A DNA stretch of 64,000 nucleotides, taken from the NCBI GenBank assembly GCA_036346255.1, contig CM070635.1, positions 45,907,715-45,971,714 of the forward strand. Direction: 5' to 3'. Shown here piece after piece: positions 1 through 10,693 of this stretch. The position numbers were made by a program, and so were the translations under genes. Within the stretch, counting starts at the first letter, position 1. Each line of letters begins with the position of its first letter. The notes under the pieces are model-generated. The model saw only the letters and a list, made by a program, of their open reading frames with translations, was not told where the DNA came from and ran no database searches. Source of the DNA: Ampelocalamus luodianensis. Taxonomy: Eukaryota; Streptophyta; Magnoliopsida; Poales; Poaceae.

Positions 1-942
1 AAAGCAACATTTCCAAAGCCAAGTTATAGCTTCAATCAGTAGAAGCAAACTGGAACAACCTTTACGTGCTGCCGGCCTGACCACGACTACATATGTGACG
101 GCACAAAATTAAAGCCACTTTTGCGCATCATCGCTAAGCTAAGAATTACCAACCCCCCTTCTCTTTTACCACATACTCTGCATTTATTTATTTTGAAACA
201 AGACGTAGTCTGCATTATTAAAGTGTTCTTTTAAGCTGGCGTGGACGATTCAGCATGCGACTCGTGAGCACACCTTACTTGCGAATAATTATGATGTGCA
301 CTTGGGCTTGCAGAGACATGGATAGCCCTTTGGATTAGTCAATGAGCCACTGGAAGACGTACAAAACAAGTCATATATACGTCGGAGAGCAGCAACACTA
401 CACCGCAAGATCCAAAGCTAGCCATCACCGCGGGTAGCGAGTTTTTGGCTAAAATAACGGACGGTAGGCACTCTGCGTGGTTTTTGAGCACGGTATACGT
501 ATCATTTTTGCTAATTCGCTCATAGAAAGCTATGATTGCTTCAGAATGGTGTCATTTAAGCACGGTACATGGAGTTGGTTTTGGCAAAAGAAATTACTAT
601 CTGCGGGTGAAGGGGATGCGAATGTTGCAGTGGACCAGACGTTGTATACCCCAATGATGAGCTCCCCGGATATTAAATTCCCAATTTCCCTACAACCTGG
701 CCTGTTTCATATGCCTCTGACCCACATGCACGATGCAGACGACAAGCAGCTAGATGATGCATCTCCTATAACTCGTCGAGCAGGTCATAAACGGCAGGTT
801 AATTTGGAGACTAATCCAGATTGAAAAGGTTTTAATCCGTTCTGGTTAATTCGTTAATATTGATACTACTGTACTGCCTAGTGATTACTACTTGCAAACT
901 AGAGAACAAAAGTGAAAGATTGGTGATCGATCGATTGCTCAC
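1..942 (-). other. Start of NPF intron 3 (partial), no other feature seen
   Basis: This stretch follows the splice donor that ends exon 3 of the nitrate transporter on the minus strand. The next conserved NPF segment, which normally begins with the residues FLDHAAI, is not found here, so the intron probably runs past the left edge of the window. I see no convincing transposon, RNA gene or coding exon in it. An open frame at 477-824 starts with GTG, matches nothing I know and lies on the opposite strand. Confidence 0.55.
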
Positions 943-2061
943 CGGCATTGCTTGCTGTGCGGCAGCTTCTGCTTGCCCTTGACGTCCTCGCCGGCGGCGG
1001 CCGCGTCGTCGACGTCGTAGAGCATGTCCGGGTCGGACGGCAGCGGCAGGGCGCGCTTGCTCCAGGCCGCGGCCGTCACGGCGGCGACCTGCGTCAGCGG
1101 GCTCCCGACCAGCTTCTTGAGCCGGTACTTCCTGGTGCCGGACAGGTACACGACGAGCCCGGACAGGATGCCGACGGCGCAGATGCCGTAGCCCCAGCGG
1201 CGCCCGATGTTGTCCTGCACGTACACCAGCACGGTGACCGCGAGCAGCGCGCCGATGCTCACGAAGAAGTAGAACCAGTTGAAGAAGCGCATCATCTTCT
1301 TGCGCTCGCCGTCGTCGGTCTCGTCGAACTGGTCGGACCCGAAGCCAGACACGCTCGACTTGAGCCCGCCCGTCCCGAGCGCTGTCAGGTAGAGCCCCAG
1401 GTACAGAACTCCGAGCTGCATCCCGTTCGCCGGCACGCAGTCGTGGCTCTCCCCCTTAGGGTCCGCGCACGCCGGCGGCCGCAGCCCCGGCGCCGCCGTC
1501 GAGATCGTGAGTATCATCACGCCCTGCACTCGGTCATGTAGCCAACGGTCGATCAGCACGTGTTCGCGCGACATGTACGCATGCAGAGTTTGCAGGGCTA
1601 GCTACGAGCCTACGACTACGAGTGGACGAACTAACCGTGGCCTGTACGGCCTCGAAGATGGCGATGGTGAGGTAGCGGCCGAGGTAGGTGTCGGCGATGA
1701 AGCCGCCGAGGAGGCAGAGCATGAAGGATGTGCCGATGAAGTTGGTGACGGTGTTGGCGGCGGCGGCATTGCCGAGGTGCATGGTGCCGGTCATGTACGG
1801 CACAAGGTTCACTGCGATGCCCAGCGTCGTCATCCGCTCAAACAGCTCGGCGCCTTCCATTAATTACCAAAACCAAACCAACATCAGCATCCGAGCAACA
1901 GTTGATCGTGCATGTCATGCAGTGAAACTACGTGTACCTAGGATCATGGCGGCGCATGCCCAGCCGCCGGTGGAGAAGCGGGCGGCGGGGCGGCCCTTGT
2001 AGTCCCACGCGTCCGTGAGGACCTTGCCCTCCGCCGCGGTCTCCGGCAGCACAGTGCCCAT
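943..2061 (-). CDS. NRT1.1B: NPF6-clade nitrate transporter (NRT1.1B-like), exons 1-3, partial
   Basis: Proton-coupled nitrate transporter of the NRT1/PTR (NPF) family, a plasma-membrane 12-helix protein. Exons read on the minus strand: 2061-1938, 1853-1636 and 1523-943, joined by GT..AG introns of 84 and 112 bp; the third donor is at 942. They encode about 307 of the usual ~590 residues: the first six helices and the start of the central loop. Visible motifs are ExxER in helix 1 (E44-E47-R48), a threonine at 104 in the RYLT context that matches the regulatory Thr101 of Arabidopsis NRT1.1, and the helix 4 motif GTGGLKSSVSGFGSDQFD. The start at 2061 is the only in-frame ATG and gives the family's usual N-terminus (MGTVLPET). 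The frame is intact. Membership of the NPF6 clade is certain; orthology to rice NRT1.1B (NPF6.5) is inferred from remembered similarity, especially the PSDPDMLYDVDD stretch, and from the neighbouring FMO gene. Confidence 0.88.
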
Positions 2062-2256
2062 CTCTACTTCAAGACCAAGCCTCTCGCTCGTGTCGGCCGG
2101 GATGGCAAGATCAACCGGGCAGGCAGACGGGACAGATGGTGCGGAGACGTCGAGACGAGGAGGCTCGAGCTCGAGGGGGAGGCGGTGGTGGGGCTCTCGA
2201 TCGCTCGCCAGCAAGATGCTGCCTGCTGCTTGCTTGCTTGCTTGCCGGGGGCCCCC

Positions 2257-2263
2257 TTTTATA
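2257..2263 (-). promoter_or_regulatory. TATA box of the NPF gene
   Basis: The minus strand reads CTATAAAAGG here, about 196 bp upstream of the ATG. With initiation 25-35 bp downstream this gives a 5' leader of roughly 165 bases. It is followed by a short GCTT/GCAA repeat at 2225-2245. Position and sequence both suit a class II core promoter; no transcript evidence is available. Confidence 0.6.
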
Positions 2264-2943
2264 GGCGAAAGCCGGTGGATCTTTGCATCGGGATCCGGGC
2301 TGCCCCGGATAGGAGAGATCTCCTTTGCTTTGCTTTACTATTAGTTCATGCGGCTGGCTAAGCTGGGCAAAATTAATTAATTAATTGTAACCAGTGTGTT
2401 ATGTGGGGGAATCAGTATCTCCTCTTTGGAATCCTTCCCACGACTCTGGCGCTCGTTGATTAATTGCGCAATTATTGGCTTGGCTTGTTGGGTGAGTGGA
2501 ATTAGTGGAGGACAAAAAGGAGTCATTTACTGGAGTAGCTGTACCAGGTGTGTCAGAAAGCGAGAATTTGTTTTTGAAATAATGTTATTTTTTTAAAAAG
2601 AAATACAAAAATAAATAGTCAATTTTTTTTTTACAAAACTAGGCTATATTGTCATTCCAAATGATGATAGTAGCCTAAGCAGTGGCGATCGGGGCTTGAA
2701 CAGCACAGAAAGATCCCTACCGCCACTTCAATAGATAGTACTGGGGGCTAGCCATATATATACCATGGAAAGTGTACGTTTGACGTGCCCATCGATCCTC
2801 TCGGGTTTGGTAATATCTTGCAAAAGGTGAAGTGTTTTGTAGGGTAACTACACTTTAAGCTGAGATCTAGTGCATTGCGAAAAATATTCAGAATAGACGA
2901 TTCTGATATTGTCGTGTTAGCAGGAGGAACAAAAGATTCCACC
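2264..2943. other. NPF upstream region, no gene seen
   Basis: Mostly AT-rich host DNA with an AATT repeat near 2370-2385. No coding segment is recognisable. The Copia insertion at 2944 begins about 880 bp upstream of the NPF start codon, so any distal promoter elements are now separated from the gene by that and later insertions. Confidence 0.4.
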
Positions 2944-3219
2944 TGTGAAAATCTATTTGACTGAATCTTTCGCACATCTCAAACGATGTCGGCTGTTGTA
3001 TTTATACTCAGGAATACACGGTTAGTACTGGAGAGTTCTTTGCTGACGCTTGTCGGACAATGAACAATACACACAATGGACGATGAATAGTAAACGAGTA
3101 GGTTACTGATTCTCCCGAACGCTTGAGACCGAATACATTTCTATCTACAAGATGAATCAGAAACGTTCACAGGAACAAAACTGGATTACACAATAGACTA
3201 AAGACTAAATATCTTAACA
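2944..3219 (-). repeat. 3' LTR of Copia-1
   Basis: Starts TGTGAAAAT and ends ATCTTAACA, matching the copy at 10694-10957 along its length. It carries a short insertion relative to the other copy near 3045. The adjacent minus-strand sequence GACGAGGTG is the likely polypurine tract. Confidence 0.85.
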
Positions 3220-3229
3220 CACCTCGTCA

Positions 3230-4219
3230 ATCACAAGCCGAAAGATTGAGATTGTGCCGTAGAGTTTAGAGTTGTTGTATTCCGAGCGGTTTTGTCAAGC
3301 CGTCAGCGAGTTGATCCTGCGATGACACCAACCTGATTTCCAACGCCTTTTGCGCTACTCTTTCTCGAACAAAATGGAAATAAACTTCGATGTGTTTGGT
3401 TCTAGCATGGAACACGGGATTTGCTGACAGATAAGTCGTGCCAAGGTTATCGCACCAAAGAACCAGCGCTCTGTTTTGGAAAATTCCCAATTCTCCTAAT
3501 AGAGATTGAATCCAAATAAGTTCTGCAGTTGCATTTGCTAGCGCCTTATATTCATACTCTGTAGTGGATCTTGAAAAAATTGTTTGTTTTCTATAGCTCC
3601 AAGATATGAGATTAGAGCCGAAAAACACAAGGAACCACCAGTGGATCTTCTGTCGTCATACACCTAGCCTAGTCTGCATCAGAGAATGCACCGACTAGTG
3701 TTGAAGCGGACTTTCGAATTCTCAATCCAACTCCTGATGTATGTTGTAGATATCGCAGGATTCTTTTAATGGCTGGCCAATGTAAATCAGTAGGAGATTG
3801 CAAGAATTGGCAAACCTTGTTAACAGAGTATGGAATGTCTAGTCTAGTTAATGTCAAGTATTGCAATGCTCCAACTATACTTCTGTATTTTGTTGTTTCT
3901 ACCACCCACAGTGTATTCCCTTCTGTTCTTGACAATTTTTCTGATGTCGACATTGGAGAGGCGACAGGTTTGCACTTCTCCATTCCAACTCGAGATAACA
4001 AATTTAAGGTCTACTTGGAGCATTGCACTTCTCCATCCCAACGCGAGATAACAAATCTAAGGTATACTTTGTCTGTGACAAAACTGAACCTTCACTTACC
4101 GTTTGATCTCTATACCTAAGAAGTAATGAAGATCACCAAAATCTGTTACAACAAATTCAGTTTGTAGTGCTTGTATAAGATCCCTTACATCCTGATCCGA
4201 AGAACTAGTTATTATAATG

Positions 4220-4223
<4 letters not shown>
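3230..4223 (-). pseudogene. Copia-1 RT C-terminus and RNase H remnant
   Basis: Minus-strand translation gives the end of the RT domain (DFGDLHYFLGIEIKR near 4100-4140, then VGALQYLTLTRLDI near 3870) followed by the Copia RNase H region (RSTTEYEYKALANATAE, then TKHIEVYFHFVRE near 3400). Stops and frame changes separate the pieces at about 3640-3670 and 4001-4096. A local duplication of about 55 bp at roughly 3965-4075 interrupts the RT reading. Confidence 0.85.
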
Positions 4224-4282
<59 letters not shown>

Positions 4283-4372
4283 TACATATACACACACACA
4301 TATATATACATACACACATACATATATACACACACACATATATGTATATGTGTGTGTATATATATATATATG
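4221..4372. repeat. (CA)n microsatellite grading into mixed CA/TA repeats
   Basis: About 29 perfect CA units at 4221-4278 are followed by imperfect CATA/CACA/TATG repeats to 4372. The long open frames on both strands here are only repeat translation. It lies inside the Copia-1 RT domain, at the edge of the foldback element at 4379. Confidence 0.95.
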
Positions 4373-4378
4373 TATAGG

Positions 4379-4747
4379 ACACCCGTTTTGTACTCCCAGG
4401 AGTATGTACTCACACTTCCAATATACCACTTAAACGAATATATTATATTTCTTTATCACTTTCAGTATACTTGAAAACCAATTATAAGATACCCCAATGT
4501 GACTTGATCGAAATTTTTTCATTGGAGCCTTTTATTTTTGCTATATACCCTTTTTCATACATAAAAGAAATATATACACGGATTTTGGTATAAAAAGTGG
4601 ATTTTTATGAAATTTTTTCATGGAACTCACTTTGGGGTATCTTATAATCATTATTGGAATATACTCAAATTGATAAAGATGTATCATTATACAATTTAAG
4701 TGGTATATGAGAGGTGGGAGTACGATTTGTGAGTACCATACCATTTT

Positions 4748-4750
<3 letters not shown>
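4379..4750. mobile_element. Foldback MITE-like element, family A
   Basis: The two ends are inverted copies of each other for about 110 bp: the left end holds GTACTCCCAGGAGTA and ATATACCACTTAAA, and the right end holds their complements (TTTAAGTGGTATAT, GGTGGGAGTAC, CCATACCATTTTCC). The centre has no coding capacity. The element abuts a (TA)n tract at 4751-4796. Its right half recurs in the same orientation at 39757-39994. This fits a miniature inverted-repeat element, possibly of the microsatellite-associated Micron type known from rice. Confidence 0.65.

Positions 4751-4796
<46 letters not shown>
4751..4796. repeat. (TA)n microsatellite between two foldback elements
   Basis: A perfect run of 23 AT units separating family A (4379-4750) from family B (4797-5315). 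Confidence 0.95.
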
Positions 4797-4799
<3 letters not shown>

Positions 4800-5315
4800 G
4801 TTTTTTCCTACTCCTGAGTAGTTACTCCCTATTCCGTATCTCACAACGTAGGGAGTATCTTGCGCAACCGAGAGTATGTATGTGTAGTATACGAATATGT
4901 AAGACCACATAGGTGGTATTTACACCTTTTTAGGGGTGGTATGTATAATTTTTTAGATATACTCCTTTTTATGTGCGAATATGAAGATATTTACAAGTAT
5001 CTTGCGCAACCGAGAGTATTTATGTGTAGTATACTAGTATATAAGACCACCTAGGTGGTATTTACATATTTACAGGGGTGATATGTATAATTTTTTAGAC
5101 ATACTTCTTTTTATGTGCGAATATGAAGGTATTTACAAAATATGCTAAAAACTATAGACTCACTTGCAAAATTTTTGTGTGGTTCACATTAGAGTATCTT
5201 ATAATTAGTATATGAGTATAACCAAAATGATAAATGAGTATGTCAAATTCTTTTATATGGTATATCAAAGGTGAAAGTAACTACACCCGAGAGTAAAGTA
5301 TTATAAATGAATAAG
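4797..5315. mobile_element. TA-associated foldback element, family B (partly duplicated)
   Basis: Begins with TTCCTACTCCTGAGTAGTT directly after the TA tract. An internal segment starting TATCTTGCGCAACCGAGAG occurs twice (about 4856 and 4984), so this is one and a part units. The same family appears three times in the opposite orientation at 38524-39675. No coding capacity is seen. Class is uncertain; the constant juxtaposition to (TA)n resembles rice Micron elements. Confidence 0.6.
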
Positions 5316-5329
5316 AAGGTGTCAACACG

Positions 5330-5442
5330 GAAAGACACAAAACCTAGCTCGCTCAACATTGAATACCACGCTCGAGGTGACTGCTTCATACCATATAGCG
5401 CCTTGTTGAGTTTGCACAAATGATTCGGAAATTTCGATGCTC
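5330..5442 (-). pseudogene. Copia-1 RT fragment (central)
   Basis: The minus strand encodes CKLNKALYGMKQSPRAWYS, the conserved Copia RT block that precedes the YVDD segment. It joins the RT pieces on either side and so shows that 4224-5315 and 5443-8655 are separate insertions into one RT gene. Confidence 0.85.
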
Positions 5443-5689
5443 GTGCGCGCGACCCATGGGTGGGCAGTGCGCCGACCGGCCAAATTAAAGCATGCGAACT
5501 TCCAAAGGAAGAGCTGATGGACTTTCCTGCGTGTTTCTACGAGATAGCATTTGTCGGGAGACTAGCTAAGAGCTCTGGATCGGTCGGTCTTTGCACGCAA
5601 ATGCAGTGCATAGTATCTACCAGGGAGAGGCTTACCTCGCCCAGTGCTCTACTCCTGCATAATGCAGTGCATAGTAGCTACTACTTTTT

Positions 5690-5945
5690 TTACGTGTCGT
5701 TTTAGACATTGATACATACGGACTTCAATACACACATTTGATCGTTACATTTTTTATAATTATATGTTAGTAAAAATTATTAAAAATATAATGGTATGAA
5801 AGTATTTTTGATGACCAATCTAGTGACATCGTTTCCACGTGATAGATATAAAAAAAAATTGTGCATAATATATAACGATCGAAGTTTTAAAATATTGACT
5901 GCACCTGCACGTATTCTAAAACGATCGTCTAATAAAGAACGAAGG
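5690..5945. repeat. Possible small DNA-transposon derivative
   Basis: The left end has CGTGTCGTTTTAGACATT and the right end, read in reverse, CGATCGTTTTAGAATACGTG, forming a weak inverted repeat around an AT-rich non-coding centre. The layout resembles common grass MITEs, but no target duplication is clear. Confidence 0.35.
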
Positions 5946-6311
5946 TAATAATATTTAAAGTTAGGTTATTGATAGGGTCCTTACGTCCGGAGCGATAGGT
6001 TCGACCCGGACACTTCTATCTGCTGTCCACGCGTAGTCATCATGTCCACTCCTACAGCTATCCATATCTGACCTTTATCCATCCACACCACCACAAGGCT
6101 AAACACCAACCACCCATTCTGATGCTTTCTAACTTCGTGCCCCAACTCCAAATCGCTCGATCGATTGCCCAACGTGCGACGACATGATTACGAACTAAAA
6201 GTCCAAGAAAACCAATGTTTGAGAGCTAGCCAGCTACCATGGTCGCCGCCTAGAGTCTCTCCTTGACCCGACCGCGCTCTTCCTCTCTCTCTCTCCTCCC
6301 CACGCCGGCAT

Positions 6312-6566
6312 ATGCCTCGCTGCACTCGCCGGCACTGGCGAGGCCAGGCAAGGGGAGGAGCACGCCACACAGCGCAGGACCTCCGCTTCTGGTGCTCAAT
6401 TTGCGGGAAGGCATTCGCCTCGTACCAGGCGCTCGGTGGGCACAAATCCAGCCACCACAAGGCATTTTGGAGAGGTTCCGTTGGGTTCTCACGGCTCGTG
6501 TTGGTGTTTGTTGTAGCTATAAGTTTTTTTGTTGCAACTATAAGGTTTTTTTGTTGCAATGTGTGA
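6312..6566 (+). pseudogene. C2H2 zinc-finger (QALGGH type) gene fragment
   Basis: A single plant-type finger is encoded at 6393-6455: Cys28 and Cys31, then His44 and His48, with the plant-specific QALGGH helix between them (CSICGKAF..SYQALGGHK). Plant ZAT-like repressors normally carry two such fingers plus an EAR motif and are 150-300 residues long; here only one finger survives and the frame runs into simple repeats. The surrounding DNA is transposon-like, so this looks like a captured or decayed fragment and not a working gene. Confidence 0.7.
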
Positions 6567-6880
6567 ATTTAGATGTTGCAACAATTTCTTGAAACAGATT
6601 TTTTTCTCTCAAGATTTTCTCGATGTTGCAACTATTGTCGCCGATTGTTGCACATATGAAATCAAAATGTTTCATAAGTTACTTTTAAATATTGCAAATT
6701 TCTTGATGTTGCAATAATTTGTTTGATTGTGTTATTGGAAGTAGTTTTAAAGCGCGGCTAGGCTCTATACTAATGGTTTCTATTCAATTTCGTGAGAATA
6801 TATTATTTTCCCAATCTTTTTTCATTTCGAACTCACCCGACGTTTTTTTGTTGCATTGAGGGTGCGTGATGTTGCAATGA
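6530..6880. repeat. Cluster of GTTGCAA motifs
   Basis: GTTGCAA or close variants occur about eight times in 350 bp (for example near 6530, 6555, 6583, 6624, 6707 and 6873) in a T-rich background next to the zinc-finger fragment. Clusters of short motifs of this kind are typical of subterminal transposase-binding regions, for instance in CACTA elements. No terminal inverted repeat was found to prove this. Confidence 0.5.
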
Positions 6881-8214
6881 GTTACTTTCACTTGTTTCGG
6901 GAGGAAGAAAAAACACACCGAGATCAGACGACTGGACCCCATAGCACGAGATCAAAACGTTCGGATCGTAGGTCCGAGCACTAGTCGCATCCTTGAAGTC
7001 AAGGCAAAAAGTAAGCCCCTGGATTCTACGAACGTGTTTTTGTGTCAATGTGGCGATGGACTGAAGGGGTGTGTGGGTAGGTGGGCAGGAAGTTTACTTT
7101 CCTTTGTGGCGCACCATCGACCGCTGTTAGTTGTTTGCATGATTTTCTGGCACTTCAATTCGTCTCACGGGTGGACTGCAGGGGTTGCCTTTCGTGTACG
7201 TAGATTCTTGGCTCTGGAGCTAGTTAGGTCCAAATTGCAGAAGAAATGAACCAGCTTGTCTAGCTACGTTTCGCCTCTGGTGCTCTGTGACGTGAGTGGA
7301 GTATCCGGCAGATCGCTAGTGGATGCTTGAACAGTTGAACTTTTTTTTTCTTTCGAAACACCCAGTGCAACACAAAGACGCCTCTACACACATGCACACC
7401 ACCACACGCGCACTCACACACACGACGCATACGGAAGACCGGACGAGCGGAGATTAAAGAAATGACGAAGTCACCATCGGCACCTCGCTTGCGACGGATA
7501 CGTCGCCTCCCACTGAAAGAAAATCCTCCTAAATACGACACACAGAGCCAAATCTAGAGTTTGAACCCTGGTAACTAGAGGTACAATCACCTCTACTAGC
7601 CACCCGAACTTAACCGCACGTCCCAAGAATTTGAATGACTCAGCTGAATCCCGTTTAGGTTTCCAGCTATACTATGTAGTTAGTCTCACCAACCAAACAA
7701 CCGATGGCTAGTCATCACTAATTACTCCTGCAGAAATTAGGCGCCATTTTCTTCCTCAGTGCTCAACTTTTTTTTTCGTGCTTGTTCTTCTCGCTTGCTA
7801 CATATCGTACAAGTCTCTCTCTCTCTCTCTCTCTCTAGCAACCGTACGTTATGTTTTCACCCCCAAAATTAACTAAAAATATCATATACGTTTGTGAAAG
7901 ATTTTAACTGGCGTGGACCAACCTCGCTGTCAGATATGATGCGGTCGGGACTCGGGAGATCATCCGATCCGATGGGTCGATCTCCCGTGGCCTGCAAGGC
8001 TGCAACGATGGCTATGCACGATGTAACTCCACACATCGCGTCCATGCCTTGGTGGGGGCCAATTCGTGGCGAAATAATTGGCTACGCAACAGTGCACGTG
8101 TTGGTCCACATGGCATGCGCATGTAAATGGAGCCAACGCAGCGCTTGGTAAGCTAGCTTGATACTTACATCGATCGGTAGATGTATAATTCTGGACCATG
8201 GCAAAAGTACTGTA

Positions 8215-8279
8215 CCGCGCTGTCGTGTGCATGTATGCGTATGTGCATTCCGCGCTGTCGTGTGCATGTATGCGTATGT
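8215..8279. repeat. 35-bp tandem duplication
   Basis: The 30-bp segment beginning CCGCGCTGTCGTGTGCATG is present at 8215 and again at 8250, separated by a short spacer. The copies are identical, suggesting a recent slippage or repair event. Confidence 0.85.
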
Positions 8280-8655
8280 ATGCAGTGGTGATCCGGAACG
8301 AAAATGACTAAAAGTCTATACATATCACCGCATGTATTTCAGGTCATTGGATTTGGACTGCGGGATGCACACATATGAATATATGAGCTACAATAAAGTA
8401 AAATAAAATTGTACCGGGTGTCCAGTGCACCTCTCTGCTTGAACCTAGATCACCCGTGTTATCAGGCACAGTAGTCTTGTGACAAAAAAACTATGCGTCT
8501 TGTCCTTATTCTAGCTATTTCTGAAGTACTAAAATTCTGGAGCTGCTGACTAAATTAGGCATGCATGAGGCATTACTACAAGCCTACAGAGTATAAATCC
8601 TGTGGATAGACAAATTATGTGGAGTAGATAGCCCTAGCTCTTTCGATATACAGTC

Positions 8656-9486
8656 TGGATAGGTGGCTACCTTATGAACACATTCTCTTCTAGAATGTCA
8701 TGAAGAAACACATTCTATACATCTAATTGTCGCAAGCAGCACTGACGAGATATAGCAATTGACAGTATGAGCCGAGTTGTGGTTGACTTCACCATCAGAC
8801 TGAAAGTATCTTCGTAGTCAATCACAAATCTTTGTTTGAATCCTTTTGCTACTAGCCGAGCTTTGTGTCGATCAATCAACCCGTCTGCTTTTCTTTTTAA
8901 TTTGAACACCCATTTTGCAATCAATGATGTTTCGGCTATGATCAAAAGGAACGAGATGCCAAGTCTGGTTCCTCAATAGACCTGAGAACTCTTGATCCAT
9001 TGCATTTTTTCAGCAAGGTTCTCTTAGAGCTTCCAAATGAGATGTGGGCTCTACTGTAATTAGATTCGCATGTTTTCTTCTAACAAGATCATACCAAATC
9101 GTTCCATCATTGAACTCCTTTGGTTTCCGAACACCATCCCTTAATCGTGTCTGCATAGGATGTCTTACTGGTTCAACAATCGCAGTAATACCGTTGCTGT
9201 TGTTATCACGCGTGCTGTCGCTGCTGTTTGCATCACCTGTTGTCGACAAAATAGGCAGCGCTGATGCTGAAACCGGCGAAGGACAAGGTGAATCCTGCAA
9301 ATCATCATGAATAACTTCCAACATGGGATAAGTAGGCAAAACAGGATTACCAGGTATATGCCTAGCTATATGGTCTCCCCCATCATCCAGATTGTCCGTA
9401 CTTAGAAAATAAGATGAAGTAGACAGAGGTGGAAGAAGAACTTGGTTTAAAAGAGACCGACTTTCAGATGATTTGGACAGATCCAA
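8656..9486 (-). pseudogene. Copia-1 integrase-RT linker and RT N-terminus remnant
   Basis: Minus-strand translation at 8945-8715 gives the start of a Copia RT (KWVFKLKRKADG, then HKARLVAKGFKQ, then LDV near 8715, continuing as NVFLHDILEENVF below it). Upstream on the element, 9486-9010 is the serine- and proline-rich stretch that joins integrase to RT and ends with RHPMQTRLRDG, a common Copia landmark. Integrase itself is missing, lost where the CACTA-like fragment now sits. Confidence 0.85.
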
Positions 9487-9509
9487 AAAGGGAAAGCTAA
9501 TTGTGTATC

Positions 9510-10395
9510 ATTTTGTAGGAGCCCACACTCTGCAAACTCCAAGTGAGACTGGTTGGGTCTATTTCTATTGAGGTTGGGCGGGGGATGACGTTTCCATGCC
9601 AGGAAGGGACAGTGTTGCATGGTGCCCAGCTGACACAGGGTTATGCCAAGGTCCAAGTGGATATTGTACATAATAATTTCATAACTGTCCCTCTTGAGAA
9701 GCCCCCGAACGAAGACATCATAACACTAGGGGATGTCGTGCACACTTTTGTCCAATGGTTCAAGAGGGACATCGCCCTGAACCCTGCAGTGCTGCGATTT
9801 GAACACGACCATGCCTCTCTAACAGAATCCTCGATGACTCCACCTCAACCTTCGCTGCAGAAGGCCACCGCATCGGCTCCCGTGGAGACGACACCGAAGA
9901 TACAAGAAAAGCGTGCTGAGTCGTCTCCCGTGAAAACGCATGGCAGGCAAGGTGCTAAGGCCAAATCGAAGAAGATTAAGGCGCCTCGCAAGCCCTGGAT
10001 GTTCTCCCTCGGAATGTCATTGGTCACCGACGCACAGTTACCCTACCTTAGAATGGGTTGCAAGAGTTTGCATGTCTAGTACATGCGGAAGACCAACGAG
10101 CGGAGGACAAACCGGCCTACTGGTATCACCGTCAGATACATGAAGAAGCATTTCTTCCACCAGCCGGGCTTCTTCGTCGTGGGCTTCGAAGACATATTCG
10201 AACTATTCAACCTTGACGCCCTCGACACCTCACTTCTACGATGTTGGACACTGTAAGTGCGCACAATCAAGTTCTACATTCACGTAATACCGATAAATAT
10301 CATAACTCATTGCTTATGTATAGGCATATGATACAAGAAACCTAGCAATAGCGAGAACCGGTGGGTTTCCTCGACCCACAGTTGATCTCTTGGGT
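9510..10395 (+). pseudogene. CACTA-associated (DUF8039/Ulp1-type) gene fragment
   Basis: Plus-strand translation at 9543-10079 contains EVGRGMTFPCQEGT and LTQGYAKVQVDIVHNNF, as in the large accessory proteins of rice En/Spm (CACTA) elements that end in a Ulp1-like protease. After a frame change the expected continuation (YMKKHFFHQPGFFVV, then FNLDALDTSLLRCW) is seen to 10254, followed by a GTAAGT donor, a 65-bp intron-like gap and an acceptor before GCATATG at 10320. The piece therefore kept splice sites. It lies antisense to Copia-1, replacing its gag-to-integrase section, and is far too short for a complete gene. Family assignment rests on recalled similarity. Confidence 0.55.
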
Positions 10396-10640
10396 GGCAA
10401 TCCATCACCCAAGACGCGGTCTACGTCGAGAATTACATAACGATAGGTTGCTTGCTGTCCTTGATCCATCGACGAAGCCCAGCAATTGTTGACCTCGAAG
10501 GAACAACAAGAGCTGAGCTTTCCAAAGAAGGTAATTGTCGCGTGCCAATTTGACGTTGATGAGGTGACCGAAGGAAGCAGATGACGAAAACATCCCACCA
10601 GTGTTGATCGCACCGTTCTAAGATGTTACGGTGCCTGAGA
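10396..10640 (-). pseudogene. Copia-1 gag N-terminus remnant
   Basis: The minus strand encodes KLARDNYLLWKAQLLLFL followed by RGQQLLGFVDG, the typical N-terminal gag segment of plant Copia elements, just inside the primer-binding site at 10682-10693. The reading continues only to about residue 60. Confidence 0.8.
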
Positions 10641-10693
10641 TCGACGAGATTAAGCTTGGCGATGTCATGATAGAAGAGATGGCTCTGATACTA

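Larger units (their letters stand above)
5443..8655. other. 3.2-kb insertion inside the Copia-1 RT, origin unknown
   Basis: The block interrupts the Copia RT between the QPP-type motif (near 8660 on the minus strand) and the FEH.. segment (near 5442). It contains a MITE-like stretch, a C2H2 zinc-finger fragment with a cluster of GTTGCAA motifs, a (CT)n run at 7813-7834 and a 35-bp tandem duplication. I could not find matching terminal repeats or a target duplication, so it may be several insertions or one decayed transposon that carried host sequence. Confidence 0.5.

Noticed and set aside
477..824. 115-aa open frame (plus)
   Set aside because: Begins with GTG, has no recognisable domain and lies opposite to the intron of the NPF gene.
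948..1863. Long plus-strand frames over the NPF exons
   Set aside because: Mirror frames of a CG-rich coding sequence on the minus strand; the minus strand has the NPF motifs.
1915..2214. Possible 51-residue N-terminal extension of the NPF protein
   Set aside because: The frame is open upstream of the ATG but begins with TTG and contains no earlier ATG; the family starts at 2061.
4096..4474. His/Thr- or Val/Cys-rich small proteins
   Set aside because: Translation of the (CA)n repeat in both directions.
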